DNA from: an uncultured Sphingobacteriales bacterium
GTDB lineage: Bacteria > Bacteroidota > Bacteroidia > Chitinophagales > Chitinophagaceae
DNA length: 64,000 bases
Reading direction: 5' to 3'
Assembly (NCBI GenBank): GCA_937871285.1
Contig: CALMQS010000069.1
Location: 50,388 to 114,387, forward strand
Part shown: positions 1 to 9,342 of the stretch, one piece after another
Numbering within the stretch: the first letter of the stretch is position 1
Layout of the letters: each line of letters starts with the position of its first letter
Translations under genes and position numbers: made by a program
The notes under the pieces: model-generated
What the model saw: only the letters and a program-made list of their open reading frames with translations
Told to the model about the DNA's origin: nothing
Databases searched by the model: none

Positions 1-48
1 GTTAGTGGCAATTTTTATGGTATAGCCTTTTTGCCGGCCGGTACATTA

Positions 49-1404
49 TTATGGAAGTTTGTATTGTTTGGTCGCATCATCTAATATTAATACCCAATCC
101 TGCCCGTAACCCGAAGTGGGCGGCGTGAAGTGCAGCTTCCCTTTATTTATAGTTTCAGCGGTGGAAATAGTTGCTCCGTTCCGGGGATTGTACCAGTTGG
201 CTTTTAACCTGCTGCCCGATATTTTTCCTCCATTAACGGTAAACGGCTTTCCTGCTGCCGTATAAATGAACGCATAGTCTTTTCCTCTTGTAGCCTGTAT
301 GCGTTCAGCAGGCCCGTAATGATCTTCAGCAATAAGCGACTGGTCGGGTACCCGCTCTAAAAACGGCCGGGAAAGCATTAGCTTTTTCAGATGCTGCATT
401 TGCAGAGCGCCGGGCAGTTCCAGGGCCTCCTGCCAGTATATGTGCGGTCCGTTTACGGCTTCACGGTAAGGCGAATAAAATTGCCAGATATCATGGCAGC
501 CATAGGTATGTCCAAATGCGCCCGCAAACACATCTAAGTATGCATACAATCTCACATCATATGCGTTGCTTGTTCCCAGCTCTTTTGCATTAAAGCAAAC
601 AGGGTGGTCTTCATATAATGGTTCTCCATCCATTACCGGTTTTACAGGCGTCATATTATATACCGCCTGAATTTTATCGTATACAGGCGCATTACGGCAA
701 TGACCATTCTGGAACATGTTAAACGACAACCAGTCTTCTTTCATAAACCACTCCGCGCTTCCATACTGGTTAGGCTGGGGATGAAAAGTAATAAGTGGCT
801 TTGTGCCGGTTCCGTAACCTGCTGTTATCCCTTCGGCCATGCTGTTCCATATCGCTACATCATTTGCATTACTCGGGTTACGGTCGCCTCCGGTGATCCA
901 TATAATATTGGATTTGTTTCTATACCTTTTGGCCAGCCATTGGCCGTATTGCCTCGCATTTTCCGTAGTAAATATTTCAGGGCCTTTTCCCCATGTGCTT
1001 TTAAATACTTTATCGCCCCAGGTGGGCAGCAAACCGATCACTATATTATACTCATTTGCCTTGTCTATAATATAATCCACATGACGAAAGTATGCCTCGT
1101 TGGGTTTGGCAGGATCATCGTTCTCCAACGGCAGGTCTCCGTAAGCGTTAGGGGTGTGCAACCCGTCAAATTCAGCCAGCACTACTGCCTGAACAACAGT
1201 GAAGCCCTGCTCTGATCTGCGTTTTAAATAATAATCTGCCTGTTCGCGGTTTAAGCGGTGAAACAGTTCCCACCCGGTATCACCCAAATAAAAAAAGGGA
1301 GCATTATTGCGCAACAGAAAGCGTTTATTATCACTAACTGTAAACTGGGCTGTTGTTATAAGGCACAACAGCAGGCATACAAGAGAAAGACAGGTTCGTT
1401 GCAT
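49..1404 (-). CDS. Secreted DUF4038 / GH140-like glycoside hydrolase
   Basis: A 451-residue protein with a Sec signal peptide (residues 1-20, ending TTAQ), so it is exported. The body looks like the DUF4038 apiosidase-like TIM barrel (GH140 group): the LGDTGWELFHRL start (about 40-51), the WITGGDRNP strand end (about 170-178) and DGEPLYE (259-265), whose Glu is the likely catalytic acid or nucleophile by family analogy. A small C-terminal beta domain (about 360-451) is typical of these enzymes. The reading frame extends six codons upstream to a TTG, but the ATG at 1404 directly precedes the signal peptide and is preferred. GH140 members cut apiose-containing pectin side chains; the substrate here is not shown by sequence. 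No polysaccharide-utilisation genes lie beside it. Confidence 0.8.
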   Translation of the reverse strand: MQRTCLSLVCLLLCLITTAQFTVSDNKRFLLRNNAPFFYLGDTGWELFHRLNREQADYYLKRRSEQGFTVVQAVVLAEFDGLHTPNAYGDLPLENDDPAKPNEAYFRHVDYIIDKANEYNIVIGLLPTWGDKVFKSTWGKGPEIFTTENARQYGQWLAKRYRNKSNIIWITGGDRNPSNANDVAIWNSMAEGITAGYGTGTKPLITFHPQPNQYGSAEWFMKEDWLSFNMFQNGHCRNAPVYDKIQAVYNMTPVKPVMDGEPLYEDHPVCFNAKELGTSNAYDVRLYAYLDVFAGAFGHTYGCHDIWQFYSPYREAVNGPHIYWQEALELPGALQMQHLKKLMLSRPFLERVPDQSLIAEDHYGPAERIQATRGKDYAFIYTAAGKPFTVNGGKISGSRLKANWYNPRNGATISTAETINKGKLHFTPPTSGYGQDWVLILDDATKQYKLP

Positions 1405-1480
1405 GAAAGTAATATATGGCAAGTTTATAGTTTGTGGTTTTGAGTTTTAAAGTTACTGAATCTCAAATCTGATCTTCTTT

Positions 1481-2791
1481 CTACCCTTTCCGCACCAGCC
1501 ATCTCCACATCTCCCTCCAGGTAACTTTTTTGCCATAGAGCAAAATACCTGTCCGGTAAATTTTTGCGGTAACCCAGGTAAAAAACAAAAATGTTAATAC
1601 CAATAAAAGCATTGAAAGTCCTAACTGCCACCAGGGAACGCCATAAGTAACCCTGCCCATCATTACAATAGGGGAGGTAAGCGGAAACAGGCTGCCAAAT
1701 ACCGCTATGCCACTGTCGGGGTCATTGATGGCTTTGGTCATGATAACAAAACCCAGGATAAGCGGCATCATAACGGGAAAGACCAACTGCTGGGCTTCCT
1801 GCTGGTCTTCACTCACTACGCTGCCTATAGCGGCAAACAGGGCAGCATATAGTAAATAGCCTCCCAGGAAATAAAATATAAAAGAAAAAAGGATCAGTGC
1901 TATAGGAAGTGATCTTATACTTTCGATGATCTCAGCCACTTTCCCTGAATTTACACGCTGGGCTGCGGCGCCGGCTACTGCAGGATCGGATAGTTGATTG
2001 AATACATCAGGGAAAAGCAAAGGAATGATAAGCTGAAGTAAGCCCATGACCACGATCCATATAGCAAACTGCGTTAAGCCAACGGCGCCAATACCAATTA
2101 TTTTTCCAAGCATGAGCTGGAAGGGTTTGGCAGAGCTTACAATTACTTCGGCAATACGGTTGGTCTTTTCTTCCATAACGCCACGCATCACCATCGTGCC
2201 ATATATCAGTAAAATCATGTAGATAAGAATACCGGCAATAAACGAAACGGCGTACGCAACGCCGGCAATACTTTTCTTTTCACCTTTGCCGGAGTCTATA
2301 GCATTTTCAATTTCAATATCGGCTTTAATGTTTTTATATATTTCCGGGTCAATATTTGCAGCGATCAACCGTTTTTTTTCAACCGCTCCATTGACCTTTT
2401 TTTCCAGTGCCGATTTTACAAACAGGTTTACGGCTGCCTGGCTGTGCAGCTTTATATGCGGAAGATCGCTTTTATTAAATTCGGGTATATATAAAAAAAG
2501 GCTGTAGCCCTCGTTTTTGTATCTCGGTTTAAAAGATTGTTCTGTTTCATTATGAATAAAGGTATAAGTTGACTTGTCGTTTTTTCCTGCCTCTATTTTA
2601 CCGTTAAACAGGTTCGCTTCATCAAGAATGGCTACTCTTTGTGTATTGCTTTCACCGCTAATGGAAACAGCTATAATAATGGCGTAAAAGGCCACAATTA
2701 CCAAAGGCACAAGAAGGGTAGTGAGTAAAAAGGATTTTCTTTTCACCCTGGTCATGTATTCTCTTTCTATTATCAGGCGGATCTTATTCAT
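1481..2791 (-). CDS. ABC-2 type transporter permease (NatB-like)
   Basis: A 436-residue inner-membrane protein. One N-terminal transmembrane helix (about 20-42) is followed by a large extracytoplasmic domain (about 45-175) and a C-terminal block of about five to six helices (about 180-425), the usual plan of ABC-2 permeases of the NatB/YhaP group. The conserved stretch MRGVMEEKTNRIAEVIVSS (about 203-221) is characteristic of this group. It lies 43 nt downstream of the ATPase gene on the same strand, so the two should form one exporter. NatAB exports Na+ in Bacillus; many relatives have unknown cargo, so the substrate is left open. Confidence 0.88.
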   Translation of the reverse strand: MNKIRLIIEREYMTRVKRKSFLLTTLLVPLVIVAFYAIIIAVSISGESNTQRVAILDEANLFNGKIEAGKNDKSTYTFIHNETEQSFKPRYKNEGYSLFLYIPEFNKSDLPHIKLHSQAAVNLFVKSALEKKVNGAVEKKRLIAANIDPEIYKNIKADIEIENAIDSGKGEKKSIAGVAYAVSFIAGILIYMILLIYGTMVMRGVMEEKTNRIAEVIVSSAKPFQLMLGKIIGIGAVGLTQFAIWIVVMGLLQLIIPLLFPDVFNQLSDPAVAGAAAQRVNSGKVAEIIESIRSLPIALILFSFIFYFLGGYLLYAALFAAIGSVVSEDQQEAQQLVFPVMMPLILGFVIMTKAINDPDSGIAVFGSLFPLTSPIVMMGRVTYGVPWWQLGLSMLLLVLTFLFFTWVTAKIYRTGILLYGKKVTWREMWRWLVRKG

Positions 2792-2834
2792 ATGCTTTAC
2801 CGGATTGTAATATTATGTCTGTAGCAATTCATTT

Positions 2835-3779
2835 TTATACGGAAGTGTTAACAGGTTGAAATTCCCGTGCCAGCGGAGTACCTTCAACCAGCTTTATAAA
2901 AATATCATTTAAAGACGGGAGGATCTCGTTAAAGGATATGATCTCGTGATGCCGGGCCAGTAAATGTTGTAATACATCATGTGGCTTATATCCTTCATGG
3001 ATCTTCAGTATCAATGCCTCGCCTTTTTCACCGGTTACTTCAAAAATGCTATTACCGGTTATGCTATCCGGTTTTTTTTCAAAACCAACCCGGAAAATAT
3101 TTTCTTTAAACTCCTGCTTCACATTTTTTACGGAACCGTCTAATATTTTATTTCCCTTGTTAATAAGAATAATATGGTCGCAGATCTCTTCTACCTGTTC
3201 CATGCGGTGGGTGCTGAAAATAATGGTGCTGCCGTTTTTTGCCAGCCTGAATATTTCGTCTTTTATTAAATTGGCATTCACCGGGTCAAGTCCGCTGAAG
3301 GGTTCATCTAAAATAATAAGCTTCGGTTCATGGAGTACGGTGGTAACAAACTGTAATTTCTGGCTCATGCCCTTGCTGAGGTCTTGCACCTTTTTGTTCC
3401 ACCAGCTTTCCATTTCCAGGCGCTGAAACCAGAATTTTATTTTTTCCATGGCTTCCGCTTTGCTTAATCCTTTCAGCCGGGCAAGGTATAAAGCCTGTTC
3501 GCCGATCTTCATTTTTTTATACAGTCCTCTTTCTTCGGGCATATAGCCTATTCGCACGATATCATTGATGGGATCAAATTTTTTTCCTTCAAAAGTGATG
3601 GAGCCGCTATCGGGAAAAAATATGCCGGTGATCATCCGGAGTAAGGTGGTTTTGCCTGCGCCATTAGGACCCAGCATACCAAAAATAGCGCCCTGTTCAA
3701 TCGTAAAGCTAACATCATCTACCGCTTTTTGCGTAGCAAAATATTTTCTGAGCTGGTGAACTTCTAAAATGTGCTGCAT
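2835..3779 (-). CDS. ABC transporter ATP-binding protein (NatA-like)
   Basis: A 314-residue cytoplasmic ATPase. Walker A GPNGAGKTT is at 37-45, the ABC signature LSKGMSQ at 134-140, Walker B IILDEP at 155-160 and the D-loop SGLD just after. The region beyond about 220 fits the DUF4162 regulatory tail found on ABC-2 exporter ATPases. It is first in a two-gene unit with the permease at 1481-2791. Upstream on the minus strand there is only a weak -7-like element, so regulation is unclear. Confidence 0.9.
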   Translation of the reverse strand: MQHILEVHQLRKYFATQKAVDDVSFTIEQGAIFGMLGPNGAGKTTLLRMITGIFFPDSGSITFEGKKFDPINDIVRIGYMPEERGLYKKMKIGEQALYLARLKGLSKAEAMEKIKFWFQRLEMESWWNKKVQDLSKGMSQKLQFVTTVLHEPKLIILDEPFSGLDPVNANLIKDEIFRLAKNGSTIIFSTHRMEQVEEICDHIILINKGNKILDGSVKNVKQEFKENIFRVGFEKKPDSITGNSIFEVTGEKGEALILKIHEGYKPHDVLQHLLARHHEIISFNEILPSLNDIFIKLVEGTPLAREFQPVNTSV

Positions 3780-3884
3780 ATCGAGTATTAGTTGCGCCCG
3801 GTTAAATTTTATTACAGAGGTATGAAAAGAAATTTATAAGATGGCAACAAAGGCATAAAGATTTTAAAAGTTTTGTAACCCGTT

Positions 3885-5468
3885 TCACATTTTCCACTTT
3901 TCCGATATAATGTCTGCTATTTTTTCGCCATCCATTGCCGCGCTTACTATTCCCCCGGCAAAGCCGGCTCCTTCGGCGCAGGGGTACAGATTATGTATTT
4001 GCGGGTGATGGAGGCTTACCTTATCCCGTGGTATACGAACCGGCGATGAAGTACGGCTTTCCGTTGCCACAACAATGGCTTCATTGCTGTAATAGCCTTT
4101 CATTTTTTTACCAAAGGCTATCAGCCCTTCCTGCAGGGTGCGATAAATAAATGAGGGAAAAACAGCTTCCAGCGAAGTGGCTGTTACACCCGGTAAGTAA
4201 GAACAGCGGGGAAGGGTTGAAGAAGCATTATTTTCAGCAAAATCAACCATGCGCTGTGCAGGCGCTGCAAATTTTCCGCCCCCCGCATTGTAAGCCTTTC
4301 TTTCTATGCTTTCCTGGAAATACATTGCGGCCAGCGCGCCATGGTTTCTAAAAGCCTGCACGTCCTTTTCTTCCACGGTAACCACAATGCCGCTGTTGGC
4401 ATAAGGGTTATTTCGTTTAGAGGGGCTCCATCCGTTTACTACTAGCTCACCCGCACCTGTAGCTGCGGGAGCAATAATACCCCCCGGGCACATGCAAAAT
4501 GAAAACACACCACGCTGGTTGGCTTGTGTTACTAAGCTGTACGAGGCGGGTGGCAGGTTAACGGATGATGAATGCCCGGATGCCGTACCGGGAAAGGAAT
4601 GATACTGAATTTGGTCAATGAGTTGCTGCGGATGCTCGATGCGTATACCTAACGCGAAAGGTTTTAGCTCAATACTTATTTTTTTTTGATCCAGTAAACG
4701 GTAAATATCTCTCGCCGAGTGTCCCGTGGCTAATATAAACGCATCTGCTTTAAATACATTTTCATCGGCCGTTTTTACGGCTTTCAGAATATTGCGGTCA
4801 ATAATAAAGTCCGTTACTTTTTTTTCAAATAAAAATATACCGCCGCAATCCCGGATGGTATGGCGCATGGCGGCAATAATATGCGGGAGCTTATTGGTGC
4901 CGATATGCGGGTGTGCATCATACAAAATATTTTCTTCGGCGCCAAAATGAACGAACAGGCTAAGTATCCTGCTGATATTACCACGCTTATTGCTGCGGGT
5001 ATAGAGCTTACCATCGCTGTAAGTGCCCGCCCCGCCTTCACCGAAGCAATAGTTGCTTTCCGGGTTTATGACGCCTTCCTTATTCAGTACCGCAAGGTCT
5101 CTTCTTCTTGCCCTTACGTCTTTTCCTCTTTCCAGTATAATGGGTCGTATGCCTTTTTCTATCAGTTGCAAAGCAGCAAATAACCCGGCCGGTCCGGCGC
5201 CAATAATAATTACTTTTTTTTGAGCGTGTTCCACGCTTTTAAAATGAAAGACAGGAACTGGTCTTTGCTGAAAAGGCTCATTAATGAACGCGTTAACAGT
5301 AAGCATTATCCATGCCTGCCTGCCCCTGGCATCAACAGACCTTTTGAGTATATGAAACCCCGAAACTGCTGAAGGTGTAACACCTTCAGCGGCAGCGATA
5401 TGTTCGCTAATTAACGATGCTGTGGCTGCCTGCGAAGGAAGCAAACGAAGCACAATATTTTTTTGCAT
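3885..5468 (-). CDS. COG2509-family FAD-dependent oxidoreductase
   Basis: A 527-residue soluble flavoprotein. The N-terminal 80 residues form a small domain usual in COG2509 proteins, followed by the dinucleotide-binding motif GAGPAG (90-95), a glycine-rich segment GEGGAGTYSDGKL (about 143-155) and a C-terminal FAD-contact motif CAEGAGFAGGIVSAA (about 500). Length and motif order match the uncharacterised 'FAD-dependent dehydrogenase' family. The reaction is not established, so none is claimed. It stands alone, about 105 nt upstream of the ABC gene pair and 55 nt from the DUF3127 gene, all on the same strand. Confidence 0.82.
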   Translation of the reverse strand: MQKNIVLRLLPSQAATASLISEHIAAAEGVTPSAVSGFHILKRSVDARGRQAWIMLTVNAFINEPFQQRPVPVFHFKSVEHAQKKVIIIGAGPAGLFAALQLIEKGIRPIILERGKDVRARRRDLAVLNKEGVINPESNYCFGEGGAGTYSDGKLYTRSNKRGNISRILSLFVHFGAEENILYDAHPHIGTNKLPHIIAAMRHTIRDCGGIFLFEKKVTDFIIDRNILKAVKTADENVFKADAFILATGHSARDIYRLLDQKKISIELKPFALGIRIEHPQQLIDQIQYHSFPGTASGHSSSVNLPPASYSLVTQANQRGVFSFCMCPGGIIAPAATGAGELVVNGWSPSKRNNPYANSGIVVTVEEKDVQAFRNHGALAAMYFQESIERKAYNAGGGKFAAPAQRMVDFAENNASSTLPRCSYLPGVTATSLEAVFPSFIYRTLQEGLIAFGKKMKGYYSNEAIVVATESRTSSPVRIPRDKVSLHHPQIHNLYPCAEGAGFAGGIVSAAMDGEKIADIISEKWKM

Positions 5469-5523
5469 AGATAAGAGGTCAGGTGGTTATCCTAAAACTC
5501 AGCTTGTTTTGCAGGCAGTTGTT

Positions 5524-5904
5524 TTAAAAAGGTAAATCATCTCCCGGAGCGGAAGACGGAACTTCGCTCACGCTATAATCATTTGCAGTGGTAACCGGCT
5601 CCTCCTGTTGCAGGCTAATCGTTTCCATTCGCCATGCATCAAGATTAGTTATATAATTCACCTGCCCGTTCTTTTCCCATTTACTGCCTTTTATGTTGAA
5701 ATGTACTTTTACTGTTTCTCCAATACTAAAGCGGTCGGGCATACTGGTTTTATCCTGCACACATTGGAATTTGGCGTAATTGGTAATCATCCTTCCTCCA
5801 ATATCTTCCGTTTTTTCAATTACAAATTCACGGGTTTTAAATGTTGCGGTACGCTGTACCGTATCTGATTTGGCAATTAATTTGCCGGTTAATTCGTAGC
5901 TCAT
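5524..5904 (-). CDS. DUF3127 domain protein
   Basis: A 126-residue cytoplasmic protein that matches DUF3127 through most of its length: the start SYELTGKL, the central REFVIEKTE and the WEKNGQVNYITNLDAWRME segment near 75-94. The fold is predicted to be OB-like, and the tail (about 105-126) is acidic and low complexity, ending DDLPF. That ending resembles the acidic tip of single-stranded DNA-binding proteins, which is suggestive only. No function is established for the family. A -7 element TACATTTG lies about 18 nt upstream of the start on the minus strand, divergent from the 5'-nucleotidase promoter. Confidence 0.82.
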   Translation of the reverse strand: MSYELTGKLIAKSDTVQRTATFKTREFVIEKTEDIGGRMITNYAKFQCVQDKTSMPDRFSIGETVKVHFNIKGSKWEKNGQVNYITNLDAWRMETISLQQEEPVTTANDYSVSEVPSSAPGDDLPF

Positions 5905-5921
5905 TATAAATATTTAAAGGG

Positions 5922-5929
5922 CAAATGTA
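5922..5929 (-). promoter_or_regulatory. -7 promoter element for the DUF3127 gene
   Basis: TACATTTG on the minus strand matches the Bacteroidota -7 consensus TAnnTTTG exactly and sits 18 nt before the start codon. No good -33 TTTG is visible at the expected distance. Confidence 0.5.
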
Positions 5930-5965
5930 GCGGTTATAACTGAGTGATGTTTTTGAAATTTTGAT

Positions 5966-5996
5966 TTTGTTTTTGCATAAAAAAATTTTACCTTCC
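5966..5996 (+). promoter_or_regulatory. Promoter of the split 5'-nucleotidase operon
   Basis: TTTG (5966-5969), a 19-nt spacer, then TACCTTCC (5989-5996), a two-mismatch form of TAnnTTTG. It lies 25 nt before the ATG at 6022 and diverges from the DUF3127 promoter. Confidence 0.45.
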
Positions 5997-6021
5997 TGCA
6001 GGCAAGTGAAAAGCTGTACAA

Positions 6022-6765
6022 ATGAAAAAAAGTATTTCCGTACCTATATTAGCTTTCATTTTTATAGCATCCTGCCGGCTTTCTTACCAACCACAATCAG
6101 TTCAATATACAGATTACCGGATAAGCAGTACGGGTAATACCGATACCAGCTTTGCTGCGTTCTTAAAGCCTTATGGCGATAGTGTACATAAACGCATGCA
6201 GGTTGTTGTGGCAACAGCGGCAACTACTTTGCAGAAAAAGCAACCTGAAGGCACACTGGGTAATTTTTTAGCTGATGCTTTACTCGAAAGCGCAGCCGAA
6301 AGATTTGATATACACATAGATGCCGCTTTTTTGAACCCGGGAGGTATCAGAATGGCGTATATCGGATCGGGACCGGTAACCATTGGCAATATATATGAAG
6401 TGATGCCTTTTGACAACCTTATGGCATTGCAGGAAGTGAACGGAAAAGTGTTGCAGGCGTTTCTTGATCTTACCGCCGCAAAGGGCGGATGGCCGGTAGC
6501 AGGACTAACCATGAAAATTAAAGATAAGAAAGCCACGGATATCATAATAGGAGGGAAATCTTTAAATGTGAATGCGCATTACAACATCGTTAATTCCGAC
6601 TATATTGTTAATGGCGGCGATAATTGTGATATGCTGAAAGCCATTCCTGCAAAAACAACAGATTACCTGATAAGAGATGCATTTATTGATTATTTTAGTA
6701 AGCAGGATGCACAGGGGAAAAAAATTGCAGCTCAAATAGAAGGTCGCGTAAGCTATGCTCAGTAG
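6022..6765 (+). CDS. 5'-nucleotidase C-terminal domain lipoprotein
   Basis: A 247-residue lipoprotein: the hydrophobic leader ends in a lipobox FIAS-C at Cys18. The body matches the C-terminal substrate-binding domain of UshA-type 5'-nucleotidases, with TLGNFLADALL (about 78-88), NPGGIRM (about 107-113) and a late DYIVNGGD segment (about 192-199) that in the family lies near the nucleoside-binding site. It has no metallophosphatase domain; that is encoded by the next gene, whose start overlaps this stop by 11 nt. The two proteins probably assemble in the periplasm to make one working enzyme. The gene order is opposite to the domain order in UshA. Confidence 0.85.
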   Translation: MKKSISVPILAFIFIASCRLSYQPQSVQYTDYRISSTGNTDTSFAAFLKPYGDSVHKRMQVVVATAATTLQKKQPEGTLGNFLADALLESAAERFDIHIDAAFLNPGGIRMAYIGSGPVTIGNIYEVMPFDNLMALQEVNGKVLQAFLDLTAAKGGWPVAGLTMKIKDKKATDIIIGGKSLNVNAHYNIVNSDYIVNGGDNCDMLKAIPAKTTDYLIRDAFIDYFSKQDAQGKKIAAQIEGRVSYAQ

Positions 6766-7690
6766 AAGAAAATTCATACAGCAATCTGTTTGCATTAGCG
6801 GGGGTGTGCTGGCAACATCAAATTATGCATTGGGCAGCGATGCAGGATCTGTGCAAAAGCTTATTGTTTTACATACCAATGATGTGCATAGCAGGTTAGA
6901 GCCTTTTCCTTTGGATGGAAGCAGGAATGCAGGACTGGGAGGAGTAGCTGCCCGCGCTGCATTAATTAATACCATAAGAAGTGAAGAAGAAGATGTGTTG
7001 TTATTAGATGCGGGAGATATATTCCAGGGCACGCCCTATTTTAATTTTTATAAAGGGGAGCCCGAAATAAAGGCCATGAGTAAAATGCGTTATGATGCCG
7101 CTACAATGGGTAATCATGATTTTGACGCGGGAATGGAAAATTTTGCCACGCAATTGCAGTACGCCAGCTTCCCTGTAGTGCTCTGTAACTATGACTTCAC
7201 CAACACGCCAATGGAGCACCGGTGTGTTCCCTATAAGCTATTTAAAAAGGGAAAACTCAAAATTGGCGTTACAGGTGTTGGCATTGCACTGAAAGGATTG
7301 GTACCAGATGCATTGTATGGCAATACGCAGTATCTTGATCCTGTTGAGCACGTGAATCGCATTGCTGCCAGTTTAAAAAAGAAAGAAGGGTGTGATATGG
7401 TTATTTGTTTATCGCATTTGGGGTACAGGTACCGGGAAGGTAACAGGATGAGCGATGAGGTTTTGGCGAAAGAAACAGAATATATAGACCTGATCATTGG
7501 CGGACATACCCATACTTTTATGGATAAGCCGGTGATTTATAAAAATAAGCTGGGCGGCGATGTAATTGTTAATCAGGCAGGTTGGGGTGGTATGGTATTA
7601 GGCAGGCTTGATTTTATTTTTGAGAAGAATAAAAGTAAAAGTTTGGCAAACACGCACACTGTTCTTATTGGGAAAAAATCAAGTGAATAA
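6755..7690 (+). CDS. Tat-exported metallophosphatase, 5'-nucleotidase catalytic domain
   Basis: A 311-residue calcineurin-like phosphoesterase equal to the N-terminal catalytic half of UshA. Metal-binding motifs are in order: HTNDVHS (40-46), DAGDIFQG, GNHDFD and GGHTHTF. The N-terminus carries a twin-arginine motif SRRKFI (3-8) followed by a short hydrophobic stretch, so Tat export of a pre-folded, metal-loaded protein is likely. It is translationally coupled to the upstream gene by an 11-nt overlap. No C-terminal nucleotidase domain is present; the partner supplies it. Confidence 0.87.
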   Translation: MLSRRKFIQQSVCISGGVLATSNYALGSDAGSVQKLIVLHTNDVHSRLEPFPLDGSRNAGLGGVAARAALINTIRSEEEDVLLLDAGDIFQGTPYFNFYKGEPEIKAMSKMRYDAATMGNHDFDAGMENFATQLQYASFPVVLCNYDFTNTPMEHRCVPYKLFKKGKLKIGVTGVGIALKGLVPDALYGNTQYLDPVEHVNRIAASLKKKEGCDMVICLSHLGYRYREGNRMSDEVLAKETEYIDLIIGGHTHTFMDKPVIYKNKLGGDVIVNQAGWGGMVLGRLDFIFEKNKSKSLANTHTVLIGKKSSE

Positions 7691-7753
7691 AAAATTTTTT
7701 TTTCAACAGGAAATGTTGATATTCGCCGCCCTGCCCTACTTTTTTTTGATGCG

Positions 7754-7762
7754 TTATGCACA
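7754..7762 (+). promoter_or_regulatory. DnaA box upstream of dnaA
   Basis: TTATGCACA is an exact match to the DnaA-box consensus TTATnCACA, 67 nt before the dnaA start. A single box fits autoregulation better than an origin, which would need several. Confidence 0.5.
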
Positions 7763-7829
7763 TTAAAAAAATGAAAAACCTTACAAACTATAATATACTT
7801 AATTCAATATATAAACTGCTTTACGGATA

Positions 7830-9263
7830 ATGGATAAAACACATGATAAAGTATGGCTCAATTGTCTTGGCATAATAAAAGATATTGTAGAGTGGCAGCA
7901 TTTTAAAACCTGGTTTGAACCCATTAAGCCTGTTGGATTAAAAGATAAAATTTTAACCATACAGGTGCCCAGCCAATTCTTTTATGAATACCTGGAAGAG
8001 CATTATGTAAATTTACTGGCAAAAACATTGAAGAGAGAATTAGGAAAAGAAGCAAGACTGGAATATCGTATCATGGTAGATAGCGGCAACGACAAGAATA
8101 AACCACTTACCATGGATGTTCCCGGGCATGGTTTTAAAACATATTCGAATAATGAAATGGACTTTCCTTTGGTTATAAATAATCCGGTAAAAAATCCATT
8201 TGTAATTCCGGGATTGAAAAAGATGCAGATTGATTCGCAGCTCAATCCCATATATACATTTGAATCTTTTATTGAGGGCGATTGTAATCGCGTAGCCCGC
8301 AGGGCAGGTAAAACCGTTGCCGAAAAGCCGGGGTCTACCTCCTTTAACCCGCTGGTAGTGTATGGTGGTGTTGGATTAGGCAAAACACACCTGGCACAGG
8401 CCATAGGCAACGATGTAAAACGGCTTCATGCGCACAAGGTAGTGTTATATGTAAGCTCGGAAAAATTCATTAACCAGTTCCAGGATCATAGCCGTAATAA
8501 CGCCATCAATGATTTCATTCATTTTTACCAGATGATTGATGTACTGATCGTGGATGACGTGCAGTTTTTTAACCGTGCCGAAAAATCGCAGGATGCGCTT
8601 TTCGCTATTTTTAATCATTTGCACCAGAGCGGTAAGCAGCTTATCCTTACCTCCGATAAATCGCCCAAAGACCTGGAAGGTGTGCAGGAAAGATTGCTGA
8701 GCCGTTTTCGCTGGGGACTGAGCGCCGATATGCAGTTGCCCGATTATGAAACCCGGATGGACATCCTGGAAAAGAAGATGAAGAATGACGGGCTGGAGAT
8801 GCCTAAAGAGGTGGTGAAGTACATTGCATACAATATTCAAAGTAATGTAAGAGAGCTGGAAGGCGCTTTAATTTCTCTTTTGGCACAGTCTTCGCTTAAC
8901 AAGAGGGAAATAGATCTCGAATTGGCAAAAAAAGTACTCCGTAATTTTGTAAAAACATCATCAAGGGAGATCACTATCGAAACCATCCAGAAAATGGTTT
9001 GTGATTACTTTAATCTCCCTTATGAACGGTTGCTTCAAAAAACCCGTAAGAGGGAAATTGTGCAGGCCCGGCAGATCACAATGTATCTTGCCAAGCAATT
9101 CACCAAAAACTCTTTAAAAACAATTGGAGAGCATTTTGGGGGAAGAGACCATACCACTGTTATTCACTCCTGTCAAACCGTGAAGGACCTGATGGATACC
9201 GACGGATTGTTCAGGGAAAGTGTAGTGGAACTGCAACAGAAAGTACAACTGGCTGCCATGTAA
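7830..9263 (+). CDS. dnaA: Chromosomal replication initiator DnaA
   Basis: A 477-residue protein with the full DnaA layout: domain I (about 1-85), a short variable linker, the AAA+ domain III with Walker A GVGLGKTH (180-187) and Walker B LIVDD (239-243), and the DNA-binding domain IV carrying the signature GGRDHTTVIHS (437-447). It binds DnaA boxes, melts the origin and loads the helicase. Neither dnaN nor gyrB follows, which is common in Bacteroidota. A single DnaA box in the upstream spacer suggests self-repression. A strong intrinsic terminator follows the stop. Confidence 0.98.
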   Translation: MDKTHDKVWLNCLGIIKDIVEWQHFKTWFEPIKPVGLKDKILTIQVPSQFFYEYLEEHYVNLLAKTLKRELGKEARLEYRIMVDSGNDKNKPLTMDVPGHGFKTYSNNEMDFPLVINNPVKNPFVIPGLKKMQIDSQLNPIYTFESFIEGDCNRVARRAGKTVAEKPGSTSFNPLVVYGGVGLGKTHLAQAIGNDVKRLHAHKVVLYVSSEKFINQFQDHSRNNAINDFIHFYQMIDVLIVDDVQFFNRAEKSQDALFAIFNHLHQSGKQLILTSDKSPKDLEGVQERLLSRFRWGLSADMQLPDYETRMDILEKKMKNDGLEMPKEVVKYIAYNIQSNVRELEGALISLLAQSSLNKREIDLELAKKVLRNFVKTSSREITIETIQKMVCDYFNLPYERLLQKTRKREIVQARQITMYLAKQFTKNSLKTIGEHFGGRDHTTVIHSCQTVKDLMDTDGLFRESVVELQQKVQLAAM

Positions 9264-9283
9264 AAATATTTGTACTGATTCAT

Positions 9284-9314
9284 AAAAAACCCCGTGATTA
9301 TTCCGGGGTTTTTT
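9284..9314 (+). terminator. Rho-independent terminator of dnaA
   Basis: An 11-bp perfect stem (AAAAAACCCCG paired with CGGGGTTTTTT) around a 9-nt loop, 21 nt after the dnaA stop. The A/T ends make it usable in both directions. Confidence 0.85.
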
Positions 9315-9342
9315 ATTTTAGCGTAGGAATAAAACCCGGGCT

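Noticed and set aside
7690..7830. Chromosomal origin at dnaA
   Set aside because: Only one good DnaA box and no box cluster; Bacteroidota dnaA is often away from the origin.
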